NCBI GenBank assembly: GCA_015183035.1
Contig: JACZZP010000017.1
Location: 1,240,001-1,304,000 of the forward strand
Direction of reading: 5' to 3'
Source of the DNA: Meloidogyne chitwoodi
Lineage: Eukaryota; Nematoda; Chromadorea; Rhabditida; Meloidogynidae
DNA: 64,000 bases
Positions 37,304 to 53,300 of the stretch are shown piece by piece. The position numbers were made by a program, and so were the translations under genes. Numbering within the stretch: position 1 is the stretch's first letter; the number at the start of each line of letters is the position of its first letter. The notes beneath the pieces are model-generated. The model was not told where the DNA came from, did no database searches, and saw only the letters and a list, made by a program, of their open reading frames with translations.

Positions 37304-37881
37304 CAAAATTAATTAATTAAAAAAGAATGTATGTATAAATATTAATTTTATTCCCAAATTTTAATCATATTTTCTAGATATTTTATATAAGTACATATAT
37401 GTCAGTGTAGGAATAAATTTAATAAAAATTTTCTAAATTAGAAAAAAAAAGTTTTATTCATAATTTAATAAAAAAGAAACATTTGTTAAAAAATTTTACA
37501 CTAAAATATATTTTTTAACAAAAATAATATATTTATAAAATTGTATATTTTAAAAATTTAATTTGAGTGAAAAATGCACAAAAACAATTAATAAACAAAA
37601 AAAAACCGGGAGATGAATTTTAAAATAAAACAAAAGAAATATAAAAGCTATTTTTCATTAATTTCAAAGTAAAATTAAAAAATAAATAAATAAGTTTTTT
37701 TATAAGAGAAAATATTTAATTATTTATTTTAATTTATTACCTACATATTTCCCTAATTTATTTCCAAAAATGTTTATTTTTTAATCGGACCCAATTTCCC
37801 CTAACAAATGATTGAAAAAATTTTTTAAAGAAAATTTTTGTATTTAAATATTTTGAATAATTAATTTTAATGGCAATGTTT
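37304..37881. other. Convergent 3' region
   Basis: 578 bases between the stop codons of two genes pointing at each other; AT-rich, with AATAAA-like signals on both strands. No other feature. Confidence 0.55.
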
Positions 37882-38377
37882 TTAATTATTAGATGTTGTT
37901 GTACTGAGCTTTGCTGGTCTTGAAATTTGTAAGGTAACAGAATTACCACTTGAACGAATATAAGTAACTGCTGAATGCTAAAAATTAAAAAGAAGTTAAA
38001 TTTAATTTTAAAATTTAATTTAATACTTGTGTTGTTACTTCATGTGCATTTACAGCCATTATACGATCACCAATTGCTAATTTTTCAGCTGCTGAGCTAC
38101 CTGGTTGAAGAGAAGTTATCTAAAAATAAATGAATAATATAAAATTATATATCTAACTAATTTTTAAAAATAAATTAAGGATAAATTACTTTTTATATAA
38201 TTACTTCCGTATAAAACGCTATTTTTATTCCAGAGTTTAGATTTACTATATAAATTAAAATAAAACATACAAGTATTCCTCTAGGCCTTTTTCCAATTCC
38301 CATCCCCCATTGCTGACCCTCATCTTTTTTAAGTGCAATTAAAAGGCTATCACAACCAGCTTCTTTTAAATCTGATC
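37882..38377 (-). other. mpz-1: mpz-1 PDZ domain 10 and C-terminus
   Basis: [56 protein letters not shown], then a short Ser/Thr tail and TAA at 37882. In C. elegans this domain binds a serotonin-receptor tail. Confidence 0.9.
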
Positions 38378-41300
38378 TAAAAATAATTAAATAAATTATA
38401 TATAATTTTTAATTTAATTCAAAATTTACCTAAAAGCAGCAGAAGGTTGAATAGAAGAAGAAGTAGAGGCAGATCCACTACTATTTGGTAAATGATTTAT
38501 TGGACGTTTTTGAGAGGAAGAAGTTATAGTTATACCAGAAACAGTCTCTTCTGAAGCTACAGTCTCTGCTATTGATTTCTAAAAAATTTTAATAAATTAA
38601 AAAAATATATATTAAAAAAACCAAATCTTCTTCACTAACAGGTGATAAATCAGTTCTTCCCATTAAACTTTGTTGTTGATTATTTTCATCATGTAGAGTA
38701 ATTTGTAATGTTGGAGGAGGTAATTTATTTCCTCCATTGGTAGGAATAGGTGCAGGTGGTGGTGGGTCCCTTTAAATTAAATTTAAATTATAATTAAAAA
38801 AATAAATTACTTATTAGTTCCATTTGATTGTTTTTCTTGTGACAAATTAGTTGATTGAATTTCATTAATATTTTGTTGCTGTTGTAAAGGCATTTGTGTT
38901 GCTTCATTAGAATTAATATTTTGACAATTATTACTATTATCAAATGTTGAATTTGTTAGAGGTGGTTGAGCAGAACGAACACGTTGAGCAGTTTCTGTTA
39001 ATTTCCAACGACCAATTTTTAAAGAAACTTTTCCTGTACATGTCTATAAAAATAATAATTATTATTTTATTTTTTAAAATTATTTTACCTTTAAAATAGT
39101 TGCAACATCCTCTTGCATCCAATTAGCAACATCATGACTATTTATTACTAAAATTTGATCACCTTGCATTAAACGGCCATCTGAGTCAGCAACACCACCT
39201 TTGACTATTTCGGAGACTAAATATATTTATTTATTAAATTTTAAATTGTATTACAGTCAAAAAATAAAAATAAAAAGAGAATCTATTTTTAAATATTATT
39301 AACTAAATAAAATCAAAGTAAAATTTAAAAAAATAACCATAAACTCCAGGTTCATTTTTTCGTCCAACAATTGACAACCCCAATCCTTTACCGGCCTTTT
39401 TTAAAATATCAATGTCAATAATATTGTAAATTTGTGTAGGATCAAGTAGGCTCATTTGTAGATTCTGGTCTGTAAACACTGAAGATATTACTTTGAAGAA
39501 ATATATGTATTTATTTATTTATTTTAAAATAATTTTGAAAAAAAATAATTTTAATTTAATTTTAATAAAATTACTAACCTCTATAAACAAGCAGACGTAC
39601 TTTAGCAGGTGTTCTCCTCAACAAAAGAATTGCCTGTTCATGAGTACTGTTACGAAGAGAAGTGTTATTTACCTAAAAAGCAACAATTAAACATTTTTTT
39701 ATTTATTTAAAAAATATATAAGTATTATTTATTTTAATGGATCCTAAAACTTAAGTTAAAAATCTGATATGTATTTTAAATTAATTTTCATAAATATACC
39801 TCAAAAACTTGATCACCAGGCTTTAAACGACCATCAATTGCAGCAGCCCCATCTTGATATACTTCATGAATAATAACAGTACCCAAAACCTTGAAATAAA
39901 TTAAATATAAATTTATATTTAAAATTATTATAAATTAAAAAAAATAATTAAAAAATACAAACAGTGTCTGATCCTCCAACAATGCTTAAACCAAGACCTT
40001 TACCATCTTTGTCAATCTCAATTAAAGTTTCTTGACCAATCTGGATTGGACATTTTTGGAGAAATTGAGATTGTTGTTGCTCCATTTGCCAGCTCCTTTT
40101 TCTGGCTAAAAATTAATTTTTTATTAAATTGGTCAAATGATTTTTAATTGAAAATTAAACAAAAAATTATTAAAATAAAATTAAAAATAAAAAGTTTATA
40201 AAGATAGATAAATTCTTTTGTTTTTAATTTTTTATCCATTTTTTTAATTTTGAATAAATTTTAATAAAGCAATTACACTAAAAACATTAAAATACAAATA
40301 AAAACTTTAAAAATATTTTTTCAATTAAAAAAAAATAATTTATGGATTTAAAAATTAAATAAAAAAAAAGATCTCAAAAATATATTTTAAAAGAAAACAA
40401 CAAATGTGGTGGATATATAAAAGAAAAAAGGCAAAATGCTTTAAGGCAGAAACTCATCAACAAAGCGAGAAAAAGGACTATTATGTGGGGGGTAATACTT
40501 CATTCAAAAAAAGGTCTGCCACTCACTATATAAGCAGTTTTGATGAGCTTATAGAAAATAAAAAAGAAAAGAAAAAATTGAGAAAATAAATTCCCATGAG
40601 GTAATATTATATATAAGACACATAAAAATCTTCAAAAATAAAAAGACTCAAGAAGAGTAGAAAATTGAGAACAGAAAAAAGGAAAAGGAAAAATAGGAAA
40701 AGCTATGTACATATATCCAAATAGTTTTATTATATAAACGAATATATAAATACATTTGCTTTAGGATACTAAATTGCCAAAAACAAAAATCTAAAAAAAT
40801 AAAATATGAAAAAAATTGGAGAAAATTTTGTCGATTTGAGAAAACAAATAAATATTTATTTACCTAGATATATATATCTCCCCTTTTAAGAGGATAAGTA
40901 GTACATATGTAAAAGGAGAAGGTTTAATGTTCTTCTTCTACTAAATGGATAAGGAATGAAAGGATCTAAGTAATTTCACATATATATATTTTTTAAGTTT
41001 ATTAATTTCTTTATATGTTTAATTTATATAATTAATTATGCTTAAAGGAAAATATATTAAATATTAAAAAACTGTATAGTATGGGAGCTATATCAGGAAA
41101 TGTAATTTATCTGTAAAAACAAAAATTAGTATCTTTAAATAATAAAATTAGGTTTTTTTAATCCAGATATAATAATTCTAAATAATAATAAATGTAAACT
41201 AACTCTTATTTATCGATAAATGTTTGTATATTATAATTATTTAATAAATATATTTATGACAAAATTATTAAAAAAAAAGAAATAATATCTTCTCTAAATT

Positions 41301-44300
41301 ATTATTATAATATAATTTTATATATAGATTGGGGAAATGGTTATAATGCCCAGGAAATATATATTAAAGTGAGAGAATGGCCAGTTGAATATAAGGACGA
41401 GAATGTGGTGACAACGTAAAATGAGCATTCAGTTAGTTTTGTGTGTCAGTCATTTAAGCTAAACATAAAAATAAAATAAAATAAAAAAGAGGCTTTACTT
41501 AAATTTTCTTTTTTATATTTTGTTTAGCTAGAAAAGCTTTTTCTTTGCGCCATTTACTTTTATTATATTGACTAGTAGTAAATAAAATAAAATGAAAAAA
41601 AGAAGTGTGAATATAGGAGGAGATAGACCAATTTGAGTTAAAAACAAATATATTTAAAATTATAAAATTATTTTTTTGAAATAATAAAATATTTTTTAAT
41701 ATTGATAATTCTTTAATAAGTAAAACTATATTTTTTTAAATCTTTTATTTTATTTTTAACGAAGATTAATTATTTAGCAAAAATATTTACCTATGTAGAA
41801 AAATTATTATGATGGATTATTATAATCTTTTTTTTTTTAATTTTAGTTAAAAAAAGTGGGTGATATTAAAATTATGAAGGATTTAAAATTATTATTATAA
41901 AAAAAGCAATTGTTAAATTTAGAAAATAAAAAAATAAAAAGAATCTCAAAAATAATTATTGAAATAACTAATTATAAATATAAATTTAAAAAAATTAATT
42001 TTTACTAATTTAGAAATTAAAAATATATTTTTTAAAGAAGGGTTAAAATTAAAATATTTAAATAATTTTTTAACCAAATATGTAAAAATAAACTTTAACT
42101 CAACTTTTTCTTTGGAGATAGGTATAAAAGGGGAAAAGCTAATAATAATATTAAATATAATTTTCTCATTTGACTGTCAATAAAAATGCCTTAAAGAATG
42201 CTTTGAATGAAAAAGCTTTTTTACCAGATGGCATTATAAAATAAATATAATTTTTATCGATTTTTTAATATTTCTAGAAAAGCTGTAAAGCAAATAATTT
42301 TTTCACAATTATGTAGTAAAATAATTGAAGAAGAAAAAAATATAAAGAAATTTAATTTAGAGGAAAATTTATATATTTTTAAATTAAAAATAAAATAAAA
42401 ATATAATTAATTAATTAAAAAAAGAATATTTATAGTTAATGAATATATTTAGATAATGTAAAAATAATAATAAAAACATTTTTTTAATTAATAAAAATTT
42501 ATTTAATTAAAATAAAAACTTACAAATAGGTTCATTTAGTATATTAGCAATTCCAATATCATTTTGCGTTGTTTCAGGCCTAAGATTGGATGATAAAGTT
42601 GTCGAATTAATATCTTCTGGCTATTAAAAATATTTATTAATATAAAAATTAATTTATTTTAAAAATTTATTTTTATTAATTTAAAGTTCTCTGATTGTAA
42701 ATTATGAAAAGAGAGAGAGAAAAAGAGAATTGAATTTATATAAAATAATAAATTTATAATAAAAATTTAAAAAATATATTTATTAAGACCATCATTGTAT
42801 TGCCTAAACGTCCAACAATATTACTAATTTTGCGAATCATTTAATAATTAAAATTATATTTTTTAATAAATAAAAACTAAAAGAAAAAAATAAACTAAAA
42901 AAATAAATAAAAAAATAAAAAATAATAATAAAATTTATATAAAAAATTCTTTTCTTTTTTATTGTTAAAAAAACTGAAATAAACTCTAAATTGAAAAGCG
43001 TCATTTCTTTAAATTTTTTTTATAAAACATGAAGAATAGACGAAGAAAAAAAGTATTAACTGCAACAAAATCGGCGGGGGCGTATGGAAATTAAATAAAA
43101 AAGAATATCTTTTTTTCTTCTTAAAGTTTTTTTTTGGAAGAGAAGAGAGTTTATTTAGATTTTTTTATAACAAATAATGTTATCAGAGCAAAGAAAATTA
43201 TTAAAAAAAATTTTAATTTTATTTTGAAAAAATAAGAAAAAAATTTTTTTGAAATAAACTTAATAAAAAGAAAACACTTTTCTCTCCCAATTAAATGTCT
43301 CAAAGGATTTAAAAATAAAAAATTTATTTTTGCAAAAATATTTTTAAGTAGAGGGAGAATTGAAATAAATAAATAAATATATTTATTTATTTATTTAATT
43401 TAATTTAAAAAAAATATATTTTTATTATTTATTTACAAACCGCTTCAATTTTTACTTGAGGCATTTTTTGTTGTTTTGAGAGAATTTCGGAAACAATTGT
43501 TTTGGCTCCTAATTCGCATTCACTTTCACTTGTATATTCTTTTTCTGATGTCATTGGTGGAACCTAAAATAATTTAATTAAAAAATATATTTATTTTAAA
43601 TAAAATTACTTCAAAAATATTATTTATTAAATCTTCTTTTGTTGTTTTGATTTTTTCTTGTTCTATTATTTGATTTGAAGATATTTGTTGTTGTTCAATT
43701 TGTCTTAAAACTAATAATGAGAGACTACTATGTTGACAACATTTTCTAATTTTTTCAGTTGCATCTTGATGATTTAGGCCAAAAAGAACACGACCATTAA
43801 TCTTTTAATTTATTTGTAAATATAATTATAAAAAATATTTTTAAAGATGTATTTAATATTACTTTCTAATAATTACCTCAAGTAATTCATCACCAACTTT
43901 TAAAGAAAGGGGTGAATCAGATTTAACACCAACAACAATAACTGGAGGACGATTAGCTCCCTTTAAATATAAAAATTAATTTATAATAAAAAATTAATTA
44001 TATTTAATATTAAATAATATATAATTTTAATTGTCTTATTTAATTTATTTTACCTCATCTCTTCTAGTAGAAAGTATAAGGCCAAGACCTCCAGGTGGAA
44101 TATTAGGCATACGTATTAGCACAGGTTTTCCAGGTAAATCAGAATATTTTTTTAAAACTTTTTCTATTATAATAATAATAATAAAAAATATTAATTAATT
44201 TATTTAAATGTACTTTGAGTATAATGGAATATATCTTCTAATTCATTATCATCTTCTTCTTTTTCTAAGGCAGCAGCACTTCCAATATCTATTTCAGTAA

Positions 44301-47300
44301 TAAATGGAGTTGGAGGAATTGATGTTTGACCTTCACTGATAATTGAAGTTAATGAATCTTTTTTAGAATTCTAAAAAATTAATTTTTAATTTAAATATTT
44401 ATTTATTTACTTGTCCTTCCCTATTCACAAATGTTTGTAATGATTGTAAAGATTGTACTTCAAAACAGACTGGATTTTCTGCATTTTTAATTGCTTGAAC
44501 AGCATTATCATGTGTTGAATTAATTAAATCAATATCATTAACTCTAAGTAATCTATCCCCCATAAAAAGTTTTCCACAACGACCAGCTGGAGAATCAGCA
44601 ATAACAGATTTAATAAAAATACCAGAAACAGTACTAGAAAATGCTGAAGAATTTCCAAAAGCAGTAGTCATTTCAATACCTTTTTGGCTAACTTCAACAC
44701 GTCCACCAACAATACTAATACCTAATTAATATTTATTATTATTTATTTTTTTTAAATTTATTACCAAATGTTTCATTTGGATTTCTCTGTAAAATAACAC
44801 TTCTTGGCTCACTCCAAAAGTTTATAGCTTCTCCTCTATTTGTTGACTGAATGAAATAAATATTTTAATAATATAATTTATTATTATTTTACAAACATTT
44901 TGTAATTCATCACATTTTGGACTAATTGGAAGACTTGAACTTGTTGGAATATTTTCTGTTTCTGATATTTCCAAAGAATTTTGTTTACTAAATCTATTCA
45001 TTTCAAATTTAGATTTTGTTGTTACATTATTATATTCATTAATTATTTGTTCTTCTTCTTCTATATTCTTGGAACGTTTCTTTAAAAAAATAATAATAAT
45101 TAAATTTGAAAGAATTTTGAAATTATTTATAAAAATTAAAAAAAAACAATTTTTATTTTTCACACACAAATAAACTTGTTATCTTTCCTTTTTGCAGGCA
45201 AATATAAATATATTCACTTGTATTAAGTATATATGTACATATATTTATCTCTTAGAATGAAAATAGAGAAAATGAAGGAATGTTTTTATTATTCATTTTA
45301 TCCCTTAGCCAGAAAACCAAAAAATCAATTATGTCATTGCTATTTTTTATTAAGATGGCATTTATTTCCGTTTATCTTTTTTTCAACAAATAAAACACCC
45401 CAAGGGAGAAGAAAATTTCTCTAACAAATTTTTATCATTAATTTAATTCCTCTTAATTCTTATTAAAAAATAAAAATAATTATAAAATTATTTTTATTTT
45501 AAAAACTTTATTTTTAAATAAAATAATTTATTAATATTTATTTATTTTAATATTTACTTTTTTAAATGAAGATGCTGCTCTTCTAAGAATTCCTTTTTGT
45601 GGTTTAGGTGGAGGTTGTGTATTAGCAATTGATGAAGCTCTTAAATAAATTTTAGATGTTTTTATAGATGTTTTTGCTGGTAAAGGATTTAAGGAAGAAG
45701 AAGATGGAGATGAAAGTGAAGGTGCAATATTGGAATGAAGAATACTTTTTTTATCTCCTCTCCTCCAAAGAATATAAAGATCAAATATAGCATCAGCTAT
45801 TATTGCCTTTAATTTTTAAAAAATAATTTTTTTTTGGTAAAAAAATACCTTTTGAATATCTTCAGAAAATTTTTCTAATATTTCTCTTTCTTTTTTATTT
45901 TTTTCTAAATTTATTGAAGTTGTTGGAAGATAATCAATAATATCATCATTATTAGGTGATTGTAATTCACTACTTTCAATATTAAAATCTAAGGCATTTT
46001 CAGTTAATAAACGTAAATCTTTATTAAAAAGTGGACTTTTGTAGAATTTAGGATAAACTCTAAAAATAATAAAAAAATATATTTTAAAAAGAATATTATT
46101 AAATTAATTAATTTATAAATAAATAAATTAAATATAATTTCTCCTTACTTTGGTGATAACCTAGAATTTTCAAATAAATTCTGTGTTGTTACATTTTGTT
46201 GAATATGATCATCGGTAGAAAACATTGTTAAATTATCTAATCGATGAAAACGATCTTTCCATAATCTAGCATCAGAAGAAGTTATATAGGAAATACTATA
46301 TAATAATATTATAAGTAAATTAATTAATATATTTTTATTTACTTGCATTGTGCTCCAACTAAATTAGCTCTTTTCATAATAGCTCTAGCCTGTGCATTTG
46401 TTACATTTCTTAAAATTTCACCATTTATTTTAACAATATAATCACCAGGCTATTTTATAAATAATAAATTAATTTTTAAATTAAAAAATACCTGAATTCT
46501 ACCATCTTTAGCCAAAGCTTTTTTACTACAAATATTTTTAGCAATACAACCATTAATTGCTTTATCAGTATCAGCATCCAAGGAAACACCAAGAGGCAAT
46601 GAATTTTTAATAATTTTAATATGCCTTTCTAAATGAGAAGGCAAAAAAACAATATCTAAAAATAATATTTATAATAATTAATATTTTTAATTATTTATTT
46701 ATTACCATAAGACCAAGATCCTCTTAAAGATGCTGCAGGTGAGGCACAAGGAGAAAGTGAACGACTTGAGCATGGAGTCCAAGCAGAAATTGTTGCTGTT
46801 TGCATTGGGGATTGAGCACTGCTCTAAATTTTTTAAATTAAATTTTTAAATTATTTTCCAATAATTTTAGTCAAGTAATGCAAAATTACAAAATAAAAAT
46901 ATTCTCAATTATTTTACTCACTATTAAGTATATTTTAAAACAAAAAATTATCAAATAAATAAATTTAAAAATTTTTTTGATAATCTAATTTTTATTTATA
47001 TATAATTTTGATAAATAATAATTTTTAAAGAAAAAGTTAATTACTTTAATTAATTTTGTATTTAAATAATAGTTAAATATATTTTCTTTTAGTAAAAAAA
47101 GGATTCTCCAAATAATTTATGTATATATTAATTGGCCCCAAATTCATTGAAAATAGTAATTTGGGAGTTTTTTTATTTTAGTAAAAATGCAAATTCCAAA
47201 TTAATTCTCCTTTTTAACTAACTTTAGGAGTTGATGCACTGCTTGGTGAAGGAAAATATAACTAAAAATAAGTGAAATTAAATGTTAAAATAGTAATTTA

Positions 47301-50300
47301 AAAAAAAAACATAAAATTAAGAATTAAATAATCAAAATTAATTTATATTTAATTAAATGTAAATAAATATAATTTAACACAACCTGTGGATTTAAGCACC
47401 GTTGGGAATTATAGAGAGAATTTTTGCCAATCCAAATCTCTTCTTGACTGGATCCTGTTGAGAGAAAGCACTGAAAAAATAAAAGAAACTTTTTTTAATT
47501 AAAAAATAAATTTTATTAAAATAAATTTATAATAAAAAAATATTAATTATATTACATATTATTAAATAATAATAAATGATAAAAATGTTTAAAATAATTA
47601 ATAACTATAATTAATTTTAAATATTTTAATAATAAAATAATTTTTTTATAAAAATTTATTTTAGAAAATAATATTTGTGGAATTTTGTGAAAACTGTGCC
47701 ATTGCAATAAATAAATTTATTCTAACAAAATAAAAAAACCAAAAAAGCTATTCCATCAATTTAAAAAAAAAAGTAAAAGAATTTAAAGGAATTACCTAAA
47801 CCACAAAAGTGGATGGAAGTCAAAAGAAAATAAATTAAAAGGAAGGAGAGGACTTTGTAAAAATTTTAAATAAATAGTTGTGGTTTTTACTTATTTTTAT
47901 TTTTAAATCCTCCAAATAAATTTATTTTCTACTTGATTGAGTGGAATTGACAAACAAATAAATAAATATATTTATTTATTTAAAAATATATATATTTTTT
48001 TAAATTTAAATATAAATAATTAAAATAAAATATAATAATAAAAAAAAAGATATTTTATTAAAAAATAAAGATAAGATAATTTATTTAGTTTTAAAATATT
48101 TTATTTTATACCTGTTCTGTAGTATTGAGCAAATTAAAGCTTTCACGGCGTCGTCTCCCTCTTGGTGAATGGGACTTTGCTTGAAGACGTTCACTTTGAG
48201 AAAAAATAGGAGATGTGCTTAAACGACACTAAAATAAATAAATAAATATTAATTAATATATTATTTTTAAATAATTTTTAGTTATAAAAAATAAATAAAA
48301 AAATTCAACAAAAATTAAAAATTAAGATAAACTTTTAAAATAAAAAATCAAATATCGCCCTCCTATTTTTATTAAATTTTTATCATTCAATAATAAAAAG
48401 TTGGAAAAAGTATAAAATAAAAAAAAACGGAGAATCAATGCAAACCAGACGTCACTAAATATATTCCTCTTTAAAAAATAGAAAAGAATTCAATAAAAAA
48501 ACTCAATCTGGGCCAATAAAAATATGCCAATATGTGGGGTGATGATACATAAAGGTATTATATTATAATTGATAAAAGAGAAGAAATAATTTTAAAAATA
48601 AAAGTTTTTTTAATTAAATTAATTTAAAAATTAATAAAAATAAGAGACTCTTGTTTTATCAATTTAATGGTATTTGTAGATAATAAAAAATAAATTAATT
48701 AGTAGAAAATTGTTTAAAATATTTTAATTTATTTTACTTAAAATAATGGACTTAAGAAAATGTAGAAATACCTGGACGTTTGTTTTTTTCTTTTTAGAAA
48801 AATAAATAAAAATGGAGGAACTCAAGTGTGAGGATCAATAGCATTCTCTTAACATTAAAAAAAAATAATATTGCAACCAGACGATAAAAAATGGAGGGAA
48901 AACAAAAGGAAGAAAAGAAGAGGAAAAAATATAAGCTAGTAAAGCATTTAGTAATGAAAATATATATTTAAGGAAAAACTCTTATTTTTTTATAAAAAGC
49001 TACCTAAATAAATAAATATAAGTATAATAAATAAATATATTTTTTATTTAATAATCTAAAATTAACATTTTTTTAATTTTAAATAAATATTTTTATTTAA
49101 TTATTAAAAAATTGTTTAAAAATATTTATAAAAAGAAGAGATCAGAATTAACAAAATCTCTTAAAATATATTTATTTTCTTAACCAAAAAATTAATTAAA
49201 TTTAAAAAATAAAAGAATTATTAAATTATTTTTATAATATAATTATTTTAAAATAAATATATGTAATTGTCAAATATTTTATTTTAATTTATTACTCATT
49301 ATAAAAATACTTATGATTTACATGTAGTGGGTGTTTAAATGAATTTTTTAAAATAATAATATACCAAAAATATAAATTTAAGAACAAAAAAGATGACAAA
49401 AAATAAAATTCTTTTTATAAAAATATTAACTAAAATTTAAACAAAAAAAAAGATTAATCATTTTTGGTATTATAAATATTTTTAAATTTTTGATAAAAAA
49501 AGAAAGTCAAAAATATAAATAAATATAATTAATTATTTAAATTGTACAATTTTGCAGAAAATAATTACCTAATTATTAAAAATAATTTAAATAAATAAAT
49601 ATTTTAAATTAAATTTTAATAAAAAAAATAGTTTGATATTTAGTGTAAAAAAATTAAAAAATATTATTTATTTATTTATTAAAAATAAAAGAATTAAATT
49701 GGCTCTTTTTTTGAAACCTTTTTAATAAAAAAAATAATCTTTTATAAATAATAACCAGTTTTAATTTTAAAAATAAATCCTATTATTTAAAATAATTTTT
49801 ATTAAAAATATAAAAATTAATTTATTTAAAAATAAATATTTTTTCTAATAATTTTACAAAATATTCAATGAATTAATTTAATTAAAATACTAAAGGAAAA
49901 GTATCTAAATATTCACGTGTATTTGTTTTTAGGGAAAATGAGACAGTCTGGTAATAATAAATTAAAAAAATAAAAATAATAAATTTCTCAGAATTATAAA
50001 AAATAAATTAAAAAATTAAAATAAAGTAATTAAAAGTAAATAAATATTTATATTAATTTTTAATAAAAATACCTTTTCAATAGGAACAGGCTTTGCTATA
50101 CCAAGACGAACAATTTGACCAATAGGAGCTGTCTAATTTTAAAATAAAATATTATTTTTTTAAATATTTTTAAAAATAAATAAATTTGTGCCTTTAATAC
50201 TTCAACAGCATTTTCTAAAGAGCTATTTGAAAGGTCTTTGTCATTAACAAAAAGAAGTCTATCCCCAGGGACAACTCGTCCATCAGCCTATAAAAAACAA

Positions 50301-53300
50301 AAAAAAATCTTTTTTTAAGGTTAACTAAAAATAAAAAATATTTTTTTAATAAATCTAATAAAAAGTTAAAGAAAAAAATAAAAAAATTTTACTTGTGCTG
50401 CACCTCCAGGAACAAGACTTTTAATAACAATTACTACATTTTCAGCTGGATGTAATGGATCCTTTAAAAATATTTTTAAAAATATTTTAAAATTTAAATT
50501 AATTTAAAATTACCTGATAATCTGCTATAGAAAATCCGAGTCCTTTTGCATCTTTAAGTAAAGGAACAATTAAAGGAATACAATTCCAAACAGCTAAACC
50601 AGATAAATTTTCAAGTGATCTTGATTTAAATGAATTACGAATAATTCTCTTTAAAAAAATTAATTAAATAAAATAATTAAGTTAAATAATTATTTATTTA
50701 CTGTTGCTCTGTGTGGAGGTAAAGTAAATTTATTATTATTTTTATTAAAATCAGATAATCCAATTTCAGATTTTGCCTAAAAATTAATTTATTTAATTGA
50801 AAAATTTAATTAAAAACTTTAATAAAATGTTCTTCACCAGCCATCATTGAAGCTAATAAAGGATAAGCTATAGGAAGGCACTGTTCATAAGTTGGTATTA
50901 CAAAATTAATAAATTCTTTAAAAAAATAAATAAAATATATTTTTTTAATTATAAGTACCTAATTCACTTTTTCTACAAAATATTAATCGAATAAAAGAGG
51001 ACTTTTCTTTCCTTTCACAATTTAATAATTTACGCATTTTTACAAAAGATTCTCCATAAAGTGATATGTCATTGACCTGTTTTTTATTTTAATTTAAAAA
51101 ATAAATAAATAATAAATTAAATACTTGTAAAAGTTCATCTCCAGTTTTTAAAATTCCAGTTTTTTCAGCTGGACCATTCTTTCGAAGACTAAAAAAAATT
51201 AAAATTATTTATTTATAAATTACATACCTTTCAATAAAATGATGAGAACAAAGTTGATTTCCTTTAAAAAATAATAATAATAATTATTTAAAAATAATAA
51301 ACCATTGCAAATATCAACAGTTCCTTGCCATTCAATACCTATACCTCCATCAATTTCAATTTTTTCATCAGGTTCTAAATCAACAACAATTATATCATAA
51401 TCTAATCCAAATCTATTTGCCCAAAAACTCTAAATAAAATAATTTTTTTAATTTAAATTTTATTACTTTATAATCAATTAATGAATGTTTTTTATGATGT
51501 TCACAAAGTTCTTTTGGTAAAGGAGAAGAAATACCTCCAACATGTGTTGTTGCTGTACTTGAAGATGCTACTGATTCTGAATGTGCTAAAGTAGCAGCAA
51601 ATAATTCCTTTTTAAAAATTAAAAAAAATAAATTTAATTTAAAAAATAATAATAAATTATTTATTACTTGTTCATGAAGCATTTTAAGGCATTTTGCTTG
51701 AGGAGTTTCCTGATCAAAACGAACAAGCTTCATACAAACATTTTGTCCACTATTAATTAATAATCTAACAGAATCATTCTTTAAAAAATTAAAATAAATA
51801 AAAATAAATAATTTTATTTATTACATGGCTTAATCCTTCTAAACTTTTTCCATTAACATCAATAATAAGATCATGAAGTTGAATTTGTTTAGATAAATGT
51901 GCTGCTGATTGAGGTACAAGTGATTTAATAAATACTCCACTTATTTCTTCTTAATTAAATTAAATATATAAAATTTTTCAGAAATAAATTATTTTTTCTT
52001 TTAAAGTAAAAATTTTTAAATAATTTTCATAGTAAAAAAGAAAGAAAAGGCTAAAAAAAGAAGAGAAGAAGCTCGTTATATTTTTTAAGGCAGTTTAGTG
52101 TTTGGTGCAAAAATAGAAAAAAACTAAAATAAGATTAAACAAAATAAAAAAGAGTTTTTTTGTTAAGAAAATAAATTATATTTAGTAAAAAAGAAGAATA
52201 TATATTGCCATAAATAAAAGTTTAATATTAAAATAAATAAATAAATTTATTTATTATTTAAAAAATATTATAAAAATAAAATAAGAGAGGAAATATTCAA
52301 AAATAAATAAATAAATTAATTATAGGTATCTTTACAAGCATAGGTATATAGAAGAAACGTAAATAATAATTGCTCTTATAAAATTAATTTAAAAAAAATA
52401 AAAATATTTTTATAAAAATATTTAATACCTTTACGATAAACATAACCAGCCACAGTAATTCCAAGACCAATTTTTGAGTCTCTATTTAATTGTACTTGTA
52501 TAATTTTATATTTACCAGATAACCATTTATCACGAGAAAATGATGTTAATGCCTTAAGAAAATATTTTAAAATAATTTAATTATTAATTTTACCATTTCT
52601 TGTAATTGTTTAAGAGAACGTCTTTCAGAAGAAGATGAACATGAGGGATTTTCATTAGAATGACCCTAAAATTAATTCAAAAATAATATTATTATTTATT
52701 CCTACAAAAAATAAAGAACTTAAAAAAATAATAAAATTAATTAAAAATTAATTTTAACAAACCCGACTAGATCGAAATTTTTTTATTTTTCCATTAATAT
52801 TTTTTCTTTCAGAATCTAATAATGTTCTTTTTGGTTTAGAATTTATATTATTATTTTTATTTTCCATTTCATCTTCTCCAATAATATTTGCTGAAGAAGT
52901 ATTTGGCTTATTTAAATCTTAAAAAAATAAATAAAAATATTTAATTATTTTTAAAAATTAAAAAAAAATAATAAAATAAAATTCACGCCTTTCAGAACAG
53001 TTTCTGGTCCAAGACAATGTGTTAATTGATCAGGAAATTCTGTTCCTTCATTAAGTATTATTGTTTTATTATTATTATGATTAATTCCATTACATTTACT
53101 TGTACTTGGTTTATTCTAAATAAATAAAAATTAATTTAAATAAAATATTATATTAATTTTACTTCAAATAATTCTAATCTTCTTTGTACTTCATCATCAA
53201 GTGTTGTTGCAGAAAGTGCTGCCCTTGTTGCCATTATCCAACAAACTGAAATTATTTTAAATAAATTTATTTTATTTAAAATATATTTTTAAATAAAAAT

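Noticed and set aside
40404..40589. 61-codon + strand frame with a TATA-like word in the mpz-1 intron
   Set aside because: Lys-rich product of A-rich DNA without introns or domain; no promoter context beyond the TATA word.
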